Positions 18,387-26,733 of a DNA stretch of 64,000 bases are shown here, one piece after another (the stretch's first letter is position 1; each line of letters begins with the position of its first letter). The position numbers and the translations under genes were made by a program. The stretch comes from Pseudomonas allokribbensis. GTDB lineage: Bacteria > Pseudomonadota > Gammaproteobacteria > Pseudomonadales > Pseudomonadaceae. The DNA lies in assembly GCF_014863605.1 (NCBI RefSeq), contig NZ_CP062252.1, positions 4,411,001 to 4,475,000 on the forward strand, written 5' to 3'. The notes under the pieces are model-generated. The model had not been told where the DNA came from. It ran no database searches and worked only from the letters and a program-made list of their open reading frames with translations.

Positions 18387-19151
18387 ATGGCCTGGCTCGA
18401 AGCCCACGACCGTTTTGACCCGGATCGCTTCCCTGCGCCGGTAATCGGCATCGCCTCTACCCTCGGCGATCACGACTCCGGCCTGCATCGGCATCAGCGC
18501 GGGCAACTGCTCTACACCCGACAGGGCTGCACGCGCATCACGCTGGCGCAGCAGCTGTGTCTGCTGCCGCCGTCGCGGGCGGCGTGGATTCCCGGTGGCG
18601 TCACGCATCGGGCGGTGATGCAGCAAAGCGTCGATTACCGCTCCATCTACCTGACACCCGAGTTGTGTCGCGAGCTGCCGCAACAGGTCTGCGTGATCGA
18701 GGTCAGCCCGCTGCTGCGCGCCGTGCTGGAACCGATGGCGATGGCCGATTTCGCCACCGATTGGCAGCAGGGCAAATTCGTCCATCTGCTGGGGCTGTGC
18801 CTGAGTGAAATCCGTGACGCGGCGCAGCAACCGATGCTGCTGCCGCTGCCGCAAGACAAACGCCTGGCGCCTCTGCTTGCACGCCCCGAGCAACTGCCAC
18901 CGGAGCTGCAAGTGCTGGAGCAACAGATCGGCGCCAGCAGCCGCACCATCGGCCGGATCTTCCAGAAGGAAACCGGCATGAGCTATCAACAATGGCGCCA
19001 GCAATGGCGATTGATGCGCGCCATGGAATTGCTCGCTACCGGGCGCAACCTCGGCTATTGCGCGTTTGAACTGGGTTTCGCCAGCGACAGCGCATTCATT
19101 GCGTTCTTCAAGACCATGACCGGCACGACGCCCGGCAACTGGCTGCGATAA
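18387..19151 (+). CDS. AraC-family transcriptional regulator
   Basis: The 254-residue protein has an N-terminal cupin sensor with HRHQRGQLLYTRQG and PPSRAAWIPGGVTH near residues 32-75, the layout of NimR/YdeO-type regulators. A C-terminal AraC DNA-binding domain carries ASSRTIGRIFQKETGMSYQQW and AFELGFASDSAFIAFFKT. The divergent MFS gene is the most likely target. The EmrA-like gene starts 110 bp downstream on the same strand and could be a second target. Confidence 0.87.
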   Translation: MAWLEAHDRFDPDRFPAPVIGIASTLGDHDSGLHRHQRGQLLYTRQGCTRITLAQQLCLLPPSRAAWIPGGVTHRAVMQQSVDYRSIYLTPELCRELPQQVCVIEVSPLLRAVLEPMAMADFATDWQQGKFVHLLGLCLSEIRDAAQQPMLLPLPQDKRLAPLLARPEQLPPELQVLEQQIGASSRTIGRIFQKETGMSYQQWRQQWRLMRAMELLATGRNLGYCAFELGFASDSAFIAFFKTMTGTTPGNWLR

Positions 19152-19204
19152 GCAAACGACGGCCGGCAGCAAAAATCATTTGCCACAAAATATTACCTGC
19201 GTCA

Positions 19205-19220
19205 TATTACAGCCGTAATA
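19205..19220. promoter_or_regulatory. Palindromic operator candidate before emrA-like gene
   Basis: TATTAC-AGCC-GTAATA is a perfect 6-bp inverted repeat 41 bp upstream of the membrane-fusion gene. Further TATTAC copies lie at 19190 and just before the start codon. The spacing fits a repressor or activator site, but I cannot name the protein. Confidence 0.4.
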
Positions 19221-19260
19221 ACAACCCGTTTTTGCCGGTATCAGCCGCAGGTATTACGCC

Positions 19261-20382
19261 ATGACCAGCATGCCCACCGTTGAACCCGATCTCGCCGTTC
19301 CGGTCAGCGCTTCCAAACCTCCCCTGCTCAAACGCCTGCTGTTGCCCACTGCGGGTCTGGCCGCGCTGGTGTTCGCCGGGTTGTACGCCGCGCATTGGTG
19401 GGGTGCCGGTCGATTTCTCGAAGAGACCGACGATGCCTACATTGGCGGTGACGTCACGGTGATCGGGCCGAAAGTCGCCGGTTACATCGAAGAAGTGTTG
19501 GTCAGCGACAACCAGCCGGTGAAGGCCGGCGACGTGCTGATCCGCCTCGACGCCCGCGACTATCGCGCCAATCTGGCCAAGGCCGAAGGCGCCGTCGCCG
19601 CTGAAGAAGCGCTGCTGGCCAACCTCGACGCCACCGAACAACTGCAACAAGCGGTGATCGGTCAGGCCCGCGCCGGCATCGATGCTGCCGGTGCCGAAAC
19701 CGCCCGTTCCCGGGACGACAACGCACGCTACAAACGCCTGGTGACCACCAATGCAGTCTCGGTGGAAAGTGCGCAACGGGCCGACGCCACCTTCAAGACC
19801 GCGCAAGCCTTGAGCGCCAAGGCCCAGGCCGAACTGCTGGCTGCGCAACGCCAACTCACCGTGATCGAAACCCAGAAACAACAGGCCCGCGCCGCCCTCC
19901 AGCAAGCCCGGGCCGAGCGTGATCTGGCGCAACTCAACCTTGGTTACACCGAACTGCGCGCCCCGGTCGACGGCGTGATCGGCAACCGCCGCGCGCGGGT
20001 CGGCGCCTACGCTCAGGCCGGTTCGCAACAATTGTCGGTGGTGCCGGCCAGCGGTCTGTGGGTCGATGCCAATTTCAAGGAAGACCAGTTGGCGCGGATG
20101 AAACCCGGCCAGCGCGTGAGCATCCGTGCCGACGTGTTGTCCGGCCAGGAATTCCACGGTCGCCTCGACAGCCTCGCCCCCGCCACCGGTTCGCAGTTCA
20201 GCGTGCTGCCGCCGGAAAACGCCACGGGCAACTTCACCAAGATCGTCCAGCGTGTGCCGGTGCGGATCCTGCTCGACCCCGCCGACGGCGTGCTCGGTCA
20301 CCTGCGTCCGGGCCTGTCGGTGACGGCTGAAGTCGACACCCGTGCCCAGCCTGAAACCACCGCCGTGGCCAGCGCGCCATGA
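19261..20382 (+). CDS. Membrane-fusion protein, HlyD/EmrA family
   Basis: The 373-residue protein has one N-terminal membrane segment (LLLPTAGLAALVFAGLYAAH, about 24-43). The biotinyl-lipoyl-like half motif is DDAYIGGDVTVIGPKVAGYI near residue 58. A long coiled-coil hairpin follows (about 95-215, Ala/Gln rich), then the second lipoyl half LGYTELRAPVDGVIGNRRAR and a beta-barrel region. This is the periplasmic adaptor of a tripartite EmrAB-type efflux pump. It overlaps the next gene, the pump itself, by four bases (ATGA), so they are translationally coupled. No outer-membrane TolC-type gene is present here. Confidence 0.92.
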   Translation: MTSMPTVEPDLAVPVSASKPPLLKRLLLPTAGLAALVFAGLYAAHWWGAGRFLEETDDAYIGGDVTVIGPKVAGYIEEVLVSDNQPVKAGDVLIRLDARDYRANLAKAEGAVAAEEALLANLDATEQLQQAVIGQARAGIDAAGAETARSRDDNARYKRLVTTNAVSVESAQRADATFKTAQALSAKAQAELLAAQRQLTVIETQKQQARAALQQARAERDLAQLNLGYTELRAPVDGVIGNRRARVGAYAQAGSQQLSVVPASGLWVDANFKEDQLARMKPGQRVSIRADVLSGQEFHGRLDSLAPATGSQFSVLPPENATGNFTKIVQRVPVRILLDPADGVLGHLRPGLSVTAEVDTRAQPETTAVASAP

Positions 20383-21971
20383 GCCGCGCCCTCGCCGTCC
20401 CTGCGCAGCCGTTCAATGCCGCCGAGATGGCGACGGCAACCAAAGTGTTCGCCTTCGCCACCATGTGCATCGGCATGTTCATCGCGTTGCTGGACATTCA
20501 GATCGTCTCGGCCTCGCTGCGGGATATCGGCGGCGGGTTGTCCGCCGGCACCGATGAAACGGCGTGGGTGCAGACCAGTTACCTGATCGCCGAGATCATC
20601 GTGATCCCGCTGTCGGGTTGGCTGTCGCGGGTGTTCTCGACCCGCTGGCTGTTCTGCGCCTCGGCCGTCGGTTTCACCCTTGCCAGCCTGTTGTGCGGCG
20701 CGGCCTGGAACATCCAGAGCATGATTGCCTTTCGGGCGCTGCAAGGGTTTCTCGGCGGCTCGATGATTCCGTTGGTGTTCACCACGGCGTTCTTTTTCTT
20801 CACCGGCAAACAACGGGTGATCGCCGCTGCGACCATCGGTGCAGTGGCCTCGCTGGCGCCGACATTGGGCCCGGTGATCGGTGGCTGGATCACCGACATC
20901 TCGTCCTGGCACTGGCTGTTCTACATCAACCTGGTGCCGGGGATTTTCGTCGCCGTAGCGGTGCCGATGCTGGTCAAGATCGATCAGCCGGAACTGTCGC
21001 TGCTCAAGGGCGCGGACTATCTGAGCATGGTGTTTCTCGCACTGTTTCTCGGCTGCCTGGAATACACCCTCGAAGAAGGCCCGCGCTGGAACTGGTTCAG
21101 CGACCAGACCATCCTGACCACCGCGTGGATCAGCGCCCTGGCCGGTGTGGCGTTCGTTGGCCGCACGCTGCACGTGGCCAATCCGATCGTCGACCTGCGC
21201 GCGCTCAAGGATCGCAATTTCGCCCTCGGCTGCTTCTTTTCCTTTGTCACCGGGATCGGCCTGTTCGCGACGATTTACCTGACGCCGCTGTTTCTCGGCC
21301 GGGTGCGTGGCTACGGTGCGCTGGACATTGGTCTGGCGGTTTTTTCCACCGGGGTGTTCCAGATCATGGCGATTCCGCTGTACGCCTTTCTGGCCAATCG
21401 CATCGATCTGCGCTGGATCATGATGGCGGGCCTGGCGTTGTTTGCATTGTCGATGTGGGAATTCAGTCCGATCACCCACGATTGGGGTGCCGGGCAATTG
21501 ATGCTGCCGCAAGCCCTGCGCGGGATTGCCCAGCAACTGGCGGTGCCGCCGGCCGTGACGCTGACGCTTGGCGGGCTGGCGCCAGCGCGTTTGAAACACG
21601 CCTCGGGCCTGTTCAACCTGATGCGCAACCTGGGCGGTGCGATCGGGATTGCTGCTTGCGCGACCATTCTCAACGACCGCACCAACCTGCACTTCACGCG
21701 GTTGGCGGAGCATCTGAACAGCAGCAACGAAGCGTTGAATCAGTGGCTGGCCCAGGTCGGCGGCAACTTCGCCGCACTGGGTCAGAGCGGTGACGTCGGC
21801 ATCACCGCCGGCCTGCATCAGTTATGGCTGCTGACCTACCGCGAGGCGCAGACCCAAACCTATGGCGACACGTTCCTGATGATCATGGTGTGCTTCGTGA
21901 TCGCCACGGCGATGGTGCCCTTGATGCGCAAGGTGCAACCACCGGCCGCGCCGAGTGCCGATGCACATTGA
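20379..21971 (+). CDS. MFS efflux pump, DHA2 family (EmrB-like)
   Basis: The 530-residue protein has about 14 membrane segments, as in the EmrB/QacA drug:H+ antiporters. Helix 1 contains FIALLDIQIVSASLRDI (the D1 motif of the family), followed by TDETAWVQTSYLIAEIIVIP. Helix 5 has GAVASLAPTLGPVIGGWI, the antiporter motif C. It is coupled by ATGA overlap to the membrane-fusion gene. The pair exports hydrophobic or toxic compounds; specificity is not visible. The nearby AraC regulator and the palindrome at 19205 are candidates for its control. Confidence 0.92.
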   Translation: MSRALAVPAQPFNAAEMATATKVFAFATMCIGMFIALLDIQIVSASLRDIGGGLSAGTDETAWVQTSYLIAEIIVIPLSGWLSRVFSTRWLFCASAVGFTLASLLCGAAWNIQSMIAFRALQGFLGGSMIPLVFTTAFFFFTGKQRVIAAATIGAVASLAPTLGPVIGGWITDISSWHWLFYINLVPGIFVAVAVPMLVKIDQPELSLLKGADYLSMVFLALFLGCLEYTLEEGPRWNWFSDQTILTTAWISALAGVAFVGRTLHVANPIVDLRALKDRNFALGCFFSFVTGIGLFATIYLTPLFLGRVRGYGALDIGLAVFSTGVFQIMAIPLYAFLANRIDLRWIMMAGLALFALSMWEFSPITHDWGAGQLMLPQALRGIAQQLAVPPAVTLTLGGLAPARLKHASGLFNLMRNLGGAIGIAACATILNDRTNLHFTRLAEHLNSSNEALNQWLAQVGGNFAALGQSGDVGITAGLHQLWLLTYREAQTQTYGDTFLMIMVCFVIATAMVPLMRKVQPPAAPSADAH

Positions 21972-21975
21972 CCGA

Positions 21976-22416
21976 TCAGGCTTGTGGGGTTTTGCGAAAG
22001 CCCACGGCCAGACGGTTCCAGCTGTTGATGGTGCTGATCGCCACGGTCAGGTCGACCATTTCTTTCGGCGAAAACTGGGCAGCGACCGCTTCGTAATCTT
22101 CGTCCGGGGCGTGGGTCAGGCTCAGTTGGGTCAGGGATTCGGTCCACAGCAGCGCGGCGCGTTCACGGTCGGTGAAGAACGGGGCTTCGCGCCAGGCCGT
22201 CACGGCGAACAATCGACGTGGGGTTTCGCCGCCCTTGATCGCGTCAGTGGTGTGCATGTCGATGCAGAACGCACAGCCATTGATTTGCGAGGCGCGCAGC
22301 TTGACCAGTTCGATCAGGGTCTTTTCCAGCGGCAGTTTCGAAACGGCGATTTCCAGGGCGATCATCGCTTTCAGGGCGTCTGGTGAAGCGGTGTAGAAAT
22401 CGGCACGAGGTTTCAT
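21976..22416 (-). CDS. AhpD-like carboxymuconolactone decarboxylase family protein
   Basis: The 146-residue protein has the AhpD core: LVKLRASQINGCAFCIDMHT near residues 38-57 with the Cys-x2-Cys pair and the following His, then a second helical half around LWTESLTQLS. Proteins of this family are alkylhydroperoxidase-like and often act in oxidative-stress defence. It is convergent with the efflux pump gene (gap four bases) and has its own promoter region of about 250 bp shared with the divergent FecI gene. Confidence 0.88.
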   Translation of the reverse strand: MKPRADFYTASPDALKAMIALEIAVSKLPLEKTLIELVKLRASQINGCAFCIDMHTTDAIKGGETPRRLFAVTAWREAPFFTDRERAALLWTESLTQLSLTHAPDEDYEAVAAQFSPKEMVDLTVAISTINSWNRLAVGFRKTPQA

Positions 22417-22668
22417 GGTGGTTCTCCGGGGCGAGTGAATGTGTGGCTACGTTAGTCCCGGGGGCGGGTCAGGCAAATAGCCAATCTCCCGGAAGACGAG
22501 TAGGCCACTTGGTTGGCGTCAGAAAAGAAAGTGTCGGGGGGCAATTGCCAGCGCTCGTTCCGTGCCACTAGAATGCGATCAATTCTTAATTGCACACTTT
22601 TCGCACTCTCGATTGCACCTCTACATTGCAACCAGGCAACGGACGCCCGAAACGAGTATCTGCCCTTC

Positions 22669-23175
22669 ATGTCGTCCCTCGATCAGCCCTTGAATCAGCA
22701 AGTCCAGACGCTCTACAGCGAACACCACGGGTGGCTGCAGGGCTGGTTGCAGCGCAAGCTGGGCAATCGCTGCGATGCGGCCGACCTGGCGCACGATACA
22801 TTCTTGCGCCTGCTGACCCGCCAGGTGATCAAACCGCTGGGCAGCGAACCCCGGGCGCTGTTGACGCACATCGCCAAAGGTCTGGTGATCGACCGCTGGC
22901 GCCGTCAGGACATCGAGCGCGCCTACCTGGAAACCATCGCCAGTCTCCCCGCCGACGAGGTGCCGTCGCCGGAGACCCGTTATCTGATTCTCGAAACCCT
23001 GTGGCGCATCGAAGCGTTGCTGCGCGAGTTGCCGGCGCAGACCCGCGACACGTTCCTGCTGTCGCAGATCGAAGGCCTGACCTACGCGCAGATCGCCACG
23101 CGCCTGAGTGTTTCGCTGATCACCGTGAAACGCCACATGCGCGCCGCGTTCATTGCCTGCCTGAGTGTCGCCTGA
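22669..23175 (+). CDS. ECF sigma factor, FecI type
   Basis: The 168-residue protein has region 2 with CDAADLAHDTFLRLLTR near residue 33 and region 4 with EGLTYAQIATRLSVSLITVKRHM near residues 136-158. I start it at 22669 (MSSLDQPLNQQ) because the longer frame adds residues unlike the family. No good Shine-Dalgarno is visible, so the start is the weak point. Its stop overlaps the start of fecR by one base (TGATG), giving translational coupling, and a TonB-dependent receptor gene follows. Together these form a complete cell-surface signalling unit for uptake of a ferric siderophore. Confidence 0.9.
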   Translation: MSSLDQPLNQQVQTLYSEHHGWLQGWLQRKLGNRCDAADLAHDTFLRLLTRQVIKPLGSEPRALLTHIAKGLVIDRWRRQDIERAYLETIASLPADEVPSPETRYLILETLWRIEALLRELPAQTRDTFLLSQIEGLTYAQIATRLSVSLITVKRHMRAAFIACLSVA

Positions 23176-24134
23176 TGAGTTCGTCGATGATCAATCCGCA
23201 GATTCTCGGTGAAGCCGCCGACTGGCTGGTGCAGTTGCATTCGGGCAGCGCCTCGCCGTCCGATCATCAGGCCATCGCCCAGTGGCGCAACCGCAGCACC
23301 GAGCACGCCCAGGCCTGGCTGCGGGCCGAAGCGTTGCTGGGGGATTTACGAAGTGTGCCGGCCAATGTGGCGATCCAGACCTTGCAACGGGCTTCGCGCC
23401 AAGAAGGCCTCAGCCGTCGTCAGACGCTCACCCGCCTCGGCCTGCTGTTGATGGCGGGACCACTGGGCATCGCCTCGCAACATGTGCCGTGGCAGCAATG
23501 GACCGCCGATCAGCGCACCGCCGTCGGCGAGCAAAAAATGCTGCAACTGCCGGACGGCACTCAGTTGCTGCTCAACACCGACAGCGCCGTGAACATCGCT
23601 TTCAGCCCGGTCGAGCGCCGGGTCCTGCTGCTCAACGGCGAGGTGCTGATCAACACCGCCAGCGATGCCGCCGCCCGCCCGTTCATGGTCGAAACCCCAC
23701 AAGGCGTGGCCCGTGCGTTCGGCACGCGGTTCTGCGTGCGCACCGAGGGTTCGCGCAGCCTGGTGTCGGTGCTGGAGGGGCAAGTACAAATCACCCCGGA
23801 ACTGCTCAAGCAAAATGCAATGCTCAAGGCCGGCGAGCGCCAGCGCTTCAAACTGAACGGCTTCGACAGCGCCGAAACCTTCGACACCGCTAGCCTGGCC
23901 TGGGACATAGGCATGCTGCTGGCCAGCAACATGCGCCTGGACGAACTGCTCGGCGAACTGAGCCGCTATCGTCGGGGTGTCTTGCGCTGTCATCCGGACG
24001 TCGCGGCGATGCGCGTGTCCGGGGCGTTTTCCCTGCGCGACACCGACGCCAGTCTGCGTCTGCTCAGCGACACCCTGCCGCTGAACATCAACAGCCTGAC
24101 CCGCTATTGGCTGTCGGTCGAACCCCGTGTCTGA
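23175..24134 (+). CDS. FecR-family sigma regulator
   Basis: The 319-residue protein has the N-terminal FecR domain (EAADWLVQLHSG, then AIAQWRNRSTEHAQAW). A hydrophobic stretch near residues 85-105 (RLGLLLMAGPLGIASQHV) fits a single inner-membrane crossing. The periplasmic FecR domain includes LPDGTQLLLNTDSAVNIAF and VETPQGVARAFGTRFCVR. It shares one base with the upstream sigma gene. It should hold or activate the sigma factor in response to the downstream receptor, whose N-terminal signalling domain would contact the periplasmic part. Confidence 0.92.
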   Translation: MSSSMINPQILGEAADWLVQLHSGSASPSDHQAIAQWRNRSTEHAQAWLRAEALLGDLRSVPANVAIQTLQRASRQEGLSRRQTLTRLGLLLMAGPLGIASQHVPWQQWTADQRTAVGEQKMLQLPDGTQLLLNTDSAVNIAFSPVERRVLLLNGEVLINTASDAAARPFMVETPQGVARAFGTRFCVRTEGSRSLVSVLEGQVQITPELLKQNAMLKAGERQRFKLNGFDSAETFDTASLAWDIGMLLASNMRLDELLGELSRYRRGVLRCHPDVAAMRVSGAFSLRDTDASLRLLSDTLPLNINSLTRYWLSVEPRV

Positions 24135-24233
24135 ACCCGGTGAAATTATTTTCGATGTTCACTGATACCTTTTCGCGTCTCGTTCGGTGAGTGGATAGAC
24201 CTTTCAATTCCACGCGCTCGACAGGATCGCCGA

Positions 24234-26663
24234 ATGACCGCATTGCCCACGTCCCGCCCCGCCACTTTCCCGCTCAAGGCCCTGAACCTGAGCCTTGCCC
24301 TGGCCTTCGGCGCGCTGCTGCCGACCCTCGGCCACGCCGCCGACAGCACCCGCGAAAGCACCAGCCAAAGTGTCAACATCGGCCCCGGCCTGCTCAGCCA
24401 TGTGCTGGCGCAATTTGCGGTCAGCGTCGGCGTGCCGTTGTCGTTCGATCCGGCGCAACTGGGCAATCGCCAGAGCCCCGGCCTGCAAGGCAGTTACACC
24501 GTGCAGAGCGGTTTTGCCCGCTTGCTGGAAGGCAGCGGTTTCGAGCTGATCAGCACAGGCCACAACGGTTACACCGTAGCCCCGAAAGTCGCGGCGGACG
24601 GCGCACTGGAACTGGGCGCCACCAACGTCAGCGCCCTGCGCGATGACAGCGGCGACACCTACGGCGGCGAACAGGTCGCCCGCCGCGCGCAGGTCGGCAT
24701 GCTCGGCAACCAGGAAGTCAACGACCTGCCCTTCAGCGTCACCAGTTACACCGCCAAGACCATGGCCGATCAACAGGCGCAAACCGTCGGCGACGTGCTG
24801 CTCAACGATGCCTCGGTGCGCCAGTCCAACGGCTTCGGCAACTTCTCGCAGATGTTCATGATCCGCGGTCTGCCGCTGGCCTCCGATGACATTTCCTATA
24901 ACGGCCTCTACGGCGTGCTGCCCCGGCAGATCATCGCCGTCGAAGCGCTGGATCGGGTCGAGCTGTTCAAGGGCCCGAACGCGTTCGTCAACGGCGTGAC
25001 CCCGAGCGGCAGCGGCATCGGTGGCGGGATAAACCTGCAACCCAAACGCGCCATGGACACGCCGACCCGCAGCGTCACACTCGACTACAGCGCCGACGGT
25101 CGGGTCGGCGGGCATCTGGATCTGGGCCAGCGCTTCGGCGAAGACAACCGCTTCGGTGCGCGGGTCAACCTGATGCAGCGCGAAGGTGACACCGCAGTCG
25201 ATGACGAAGACCAGCGCTCGTCGCTGTTCAGCGTCGGCCTGGACTATCGCGGTGAACGCCTGCGGGTCTCGACCGACTTCGGTTATCAGAAGCAGGTGAT
25301 CAATCAGGGGCGCTCGGTGATCTATGTCGATTCGAGCCTGACAAAAGCCCCCAAGGTGCCGGACGCCAACGCCAGCTACGCCCAGCGCTGGAGCTATTCG
25401 CAACTCGAAGATACCTTCGGCATGGCCCGCGCCGAATATGACCTGAACGACAACTGGACCGCCTACGTGTCCGGTGGTGCCAAGCACACCCGCGAGAACG
25501 GTGTTTACTCGTCGCTGACCGTCACCGATCTCAACGGCAGTGCCCGCGGCGGTATGCTTTATTCGCCCCACGACGAGGACAACCAGAGTGCAATGGCCGG
25601 GCTCAACGGTCGCTTCGACACCGGTCCCGTTACCCATCAGTTGAACCTCGGTTGGGCCGGCATCTGGGGTGAACAGCGCTCGGCCTACGAAACCATCGGC
25701 AGCGCCGGGCGTTACAGCACCAACCTGTACAACGTCACCGACAAGCCGCGCCCGCCCGCCACCTCGTTTGCCAGCGACATCAACGACCCGCGCATCACCG
25801 GCAAGAACACCCTGCGCAGCGAGGCGATTTCCGACACTCTCGGCTTCGTCGATGACCGCATCCTGCTGACCCTCGGCGTGCGCCGCCAGGCACTGAAAGT
25901 CGACGGCTGGAGCACCGTCACCGGGGCACGCACGTCGAGTTATGACGAATCGATCACCACCCCGGTCTACGGCCTGGTGATCAAGCCGTGGGAACACGTG
26001 TCGTTCTACGCCAACCGCATCGAAGGCCTGGCCAAGGGCCCGACGCCGCCGACCACCGCGATCAACCGCGACGAAACCTTCGCCCCGGTGCGCAGCAAAC
26101 AGGTCGAGGCCGGCGTGCGCCTGGACATGGGCAGCTACGGCGCCAGCCTCGGCGTCTACCGCATCGAACAGCCGTCGAGCTACACCCAGGACGGGATCTT
26201 CCGGGTCGACGGCCAGCAGACCAACAAAGGCGTGGAACTCAACGTCTACGGCGAACCGCTCGACGGCCTGCGCCTGCTCAGTGGCGCGACCTTGATGAAG
26301 ACGGAACTCGAAGGCAGCGCCAACGGCGTGAATGACGGCAACCGCGCCGTCGGGGTGCCGCGCTTCCAGTTCAACCTCGGCGCCGACTGGGACATTCCGG
26401 GCCTCGAAGGCGCCGCCCTCAGCGCCCGCATGTTGCGCACCGGCGGACAGTACCTGAACGCGGCCAACACCCAGAGCATTCCGGCGTGGACCCGCTTCGA
26501 CCTCGGCTCGCGCTACGCCTTCAAACTGGACGAAAAACAGATCACCCTGCGAGCCAATCTGGAAAACGTCGCCAACGAAGCCTACTGGGCCTCGGCCAAC
26601 GGCGGGTACCTGACCCAAGGCACGCCGCGCACGCTGAAAGTCTCGGCGACCGTGGACTTCTGA
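24234..26663 (+). CDS. TonB-dependent siderophore receptor with signalling domain
   Basis: The 809-residue outer-membrane protein has a signal peptide ending near LGHAADS. An STN signalling domain spans about 40-125 (GPGLLSHVLAQFAVSVGVPL, GSGFELISTGHNGYTV). A plug follows with DLPFSVTSYTAKTMADQQA and RGLPLASDDISYNGLYG, then VEALDRVELFKGPNAFVNG, then a 22-strand barrel ending in Phe. The STN domain marks it as a transducer for the FecI/FecR pair just upstream. AGGA lies seven bases before the ATG. The ligand is probably a ferric siderophore, possibly one made by other organisms, since no biosynthesis genes adjoin it. A terminator follows at 26693. Confidence 0.94.
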   Translation: MTALPTSRPATFPLKALNLSLALAFGALLPTLGHAADSTRESTSQSVNIGPGLLSHVLAQFAVSVGVPLSFDPAQLGNRQSPGLQGSYTVQSGFARLLEGSGFELISTGHNGYTVAPKVAADGALELGATNVSALRDDSGDTYGGEQVARRAQVGMLGNQEVNDLPFSVTSYTAKTMADQQAQTVGDVLLNDASVRQSNGFGNFSQMFMIRGLPLASDDISYNGLYGVLPRQIIAVEALDRVELFKGPNAFVNGVTPSGSGIGGGINLQPKRAMDTPTRSVTLDYSADGRVGGHLDLGQRFGEDNRFGARVNLMQREGDTAVDDEDQRSSLFSVGLDYRGERLRVSTDFGYQKQVINQGRSVIYVDSSLTKAPKVPDANASYAQRWSYSQLEDTFGMARAEYDLNDNWTAYVSGGAKHTRENGVYSSLTVTDLNGSARGGMLYSPHDEDNQSAMAGLNGRFDTGPVTHQLNLGWAGIWGEQRSAYETIGSAGRYSTNLYNVTDKPRPPATSFASDINDPRITGKNTLRSEAISDTLGFVDDRILLTLGVRRQALKVDGWSTVTGARTSSYDESITTPVYGLVIKPWEHVSFYANRIEGLAKGPTPPTTAINRDETFAPVRSKQVEAGVRLDMGSYGASLGVYRIEQPSSYTQDGIFRVDGQQTNKGVELNVYGEPLDGLRLLSGATLMKTELEGSANGVNDGNRAVGVPRFQFNLGADWDIPGLEGAALSARMLRTGGQYLNAANTQSIPAWTRFDLGSRYAFKLDEKQITLRANLENVANEAYWASANGGYLTQGTPRTLKVSATVDF

Positions 26664-26692
26664 GTCACGGCACTTCATCTGCCGCCCCAACG

Positions 26693-26723
26693 AAAAAGAG
26701 CAGGCCGTGGCCTGCTCTTTTTT
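26693..26723. terminator. Bidirectional intrinsic terminator
   Basis: AAGAGCAGG and CCTGCTCTT form a stem that extends inward to GGCC, flanked by A-rich and T-rich runs. It lies between the convergent TonB-receptor and diguanylate cyclase genes. Confidence 0.85.
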
Positions 26724-26733
26724 ATGTTGGCGA

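Noticed and set aside
22589..22630. Three ATTGCA repeats upstream of the second FecI gene as an operator or Fur box
   Set aside because: Spacing is irregular (23 and 13 bp) and there is no match to the Fur consensus.
24204..26690. An 828-codon reverse-strand frame opposite the TonB-dependent receptor
   Set aside because: The receptor on the forward strand has signal peptide, STN, plug and barrel features; the reverse frame is Arg/Ala/Gly-rich shadow sequence.
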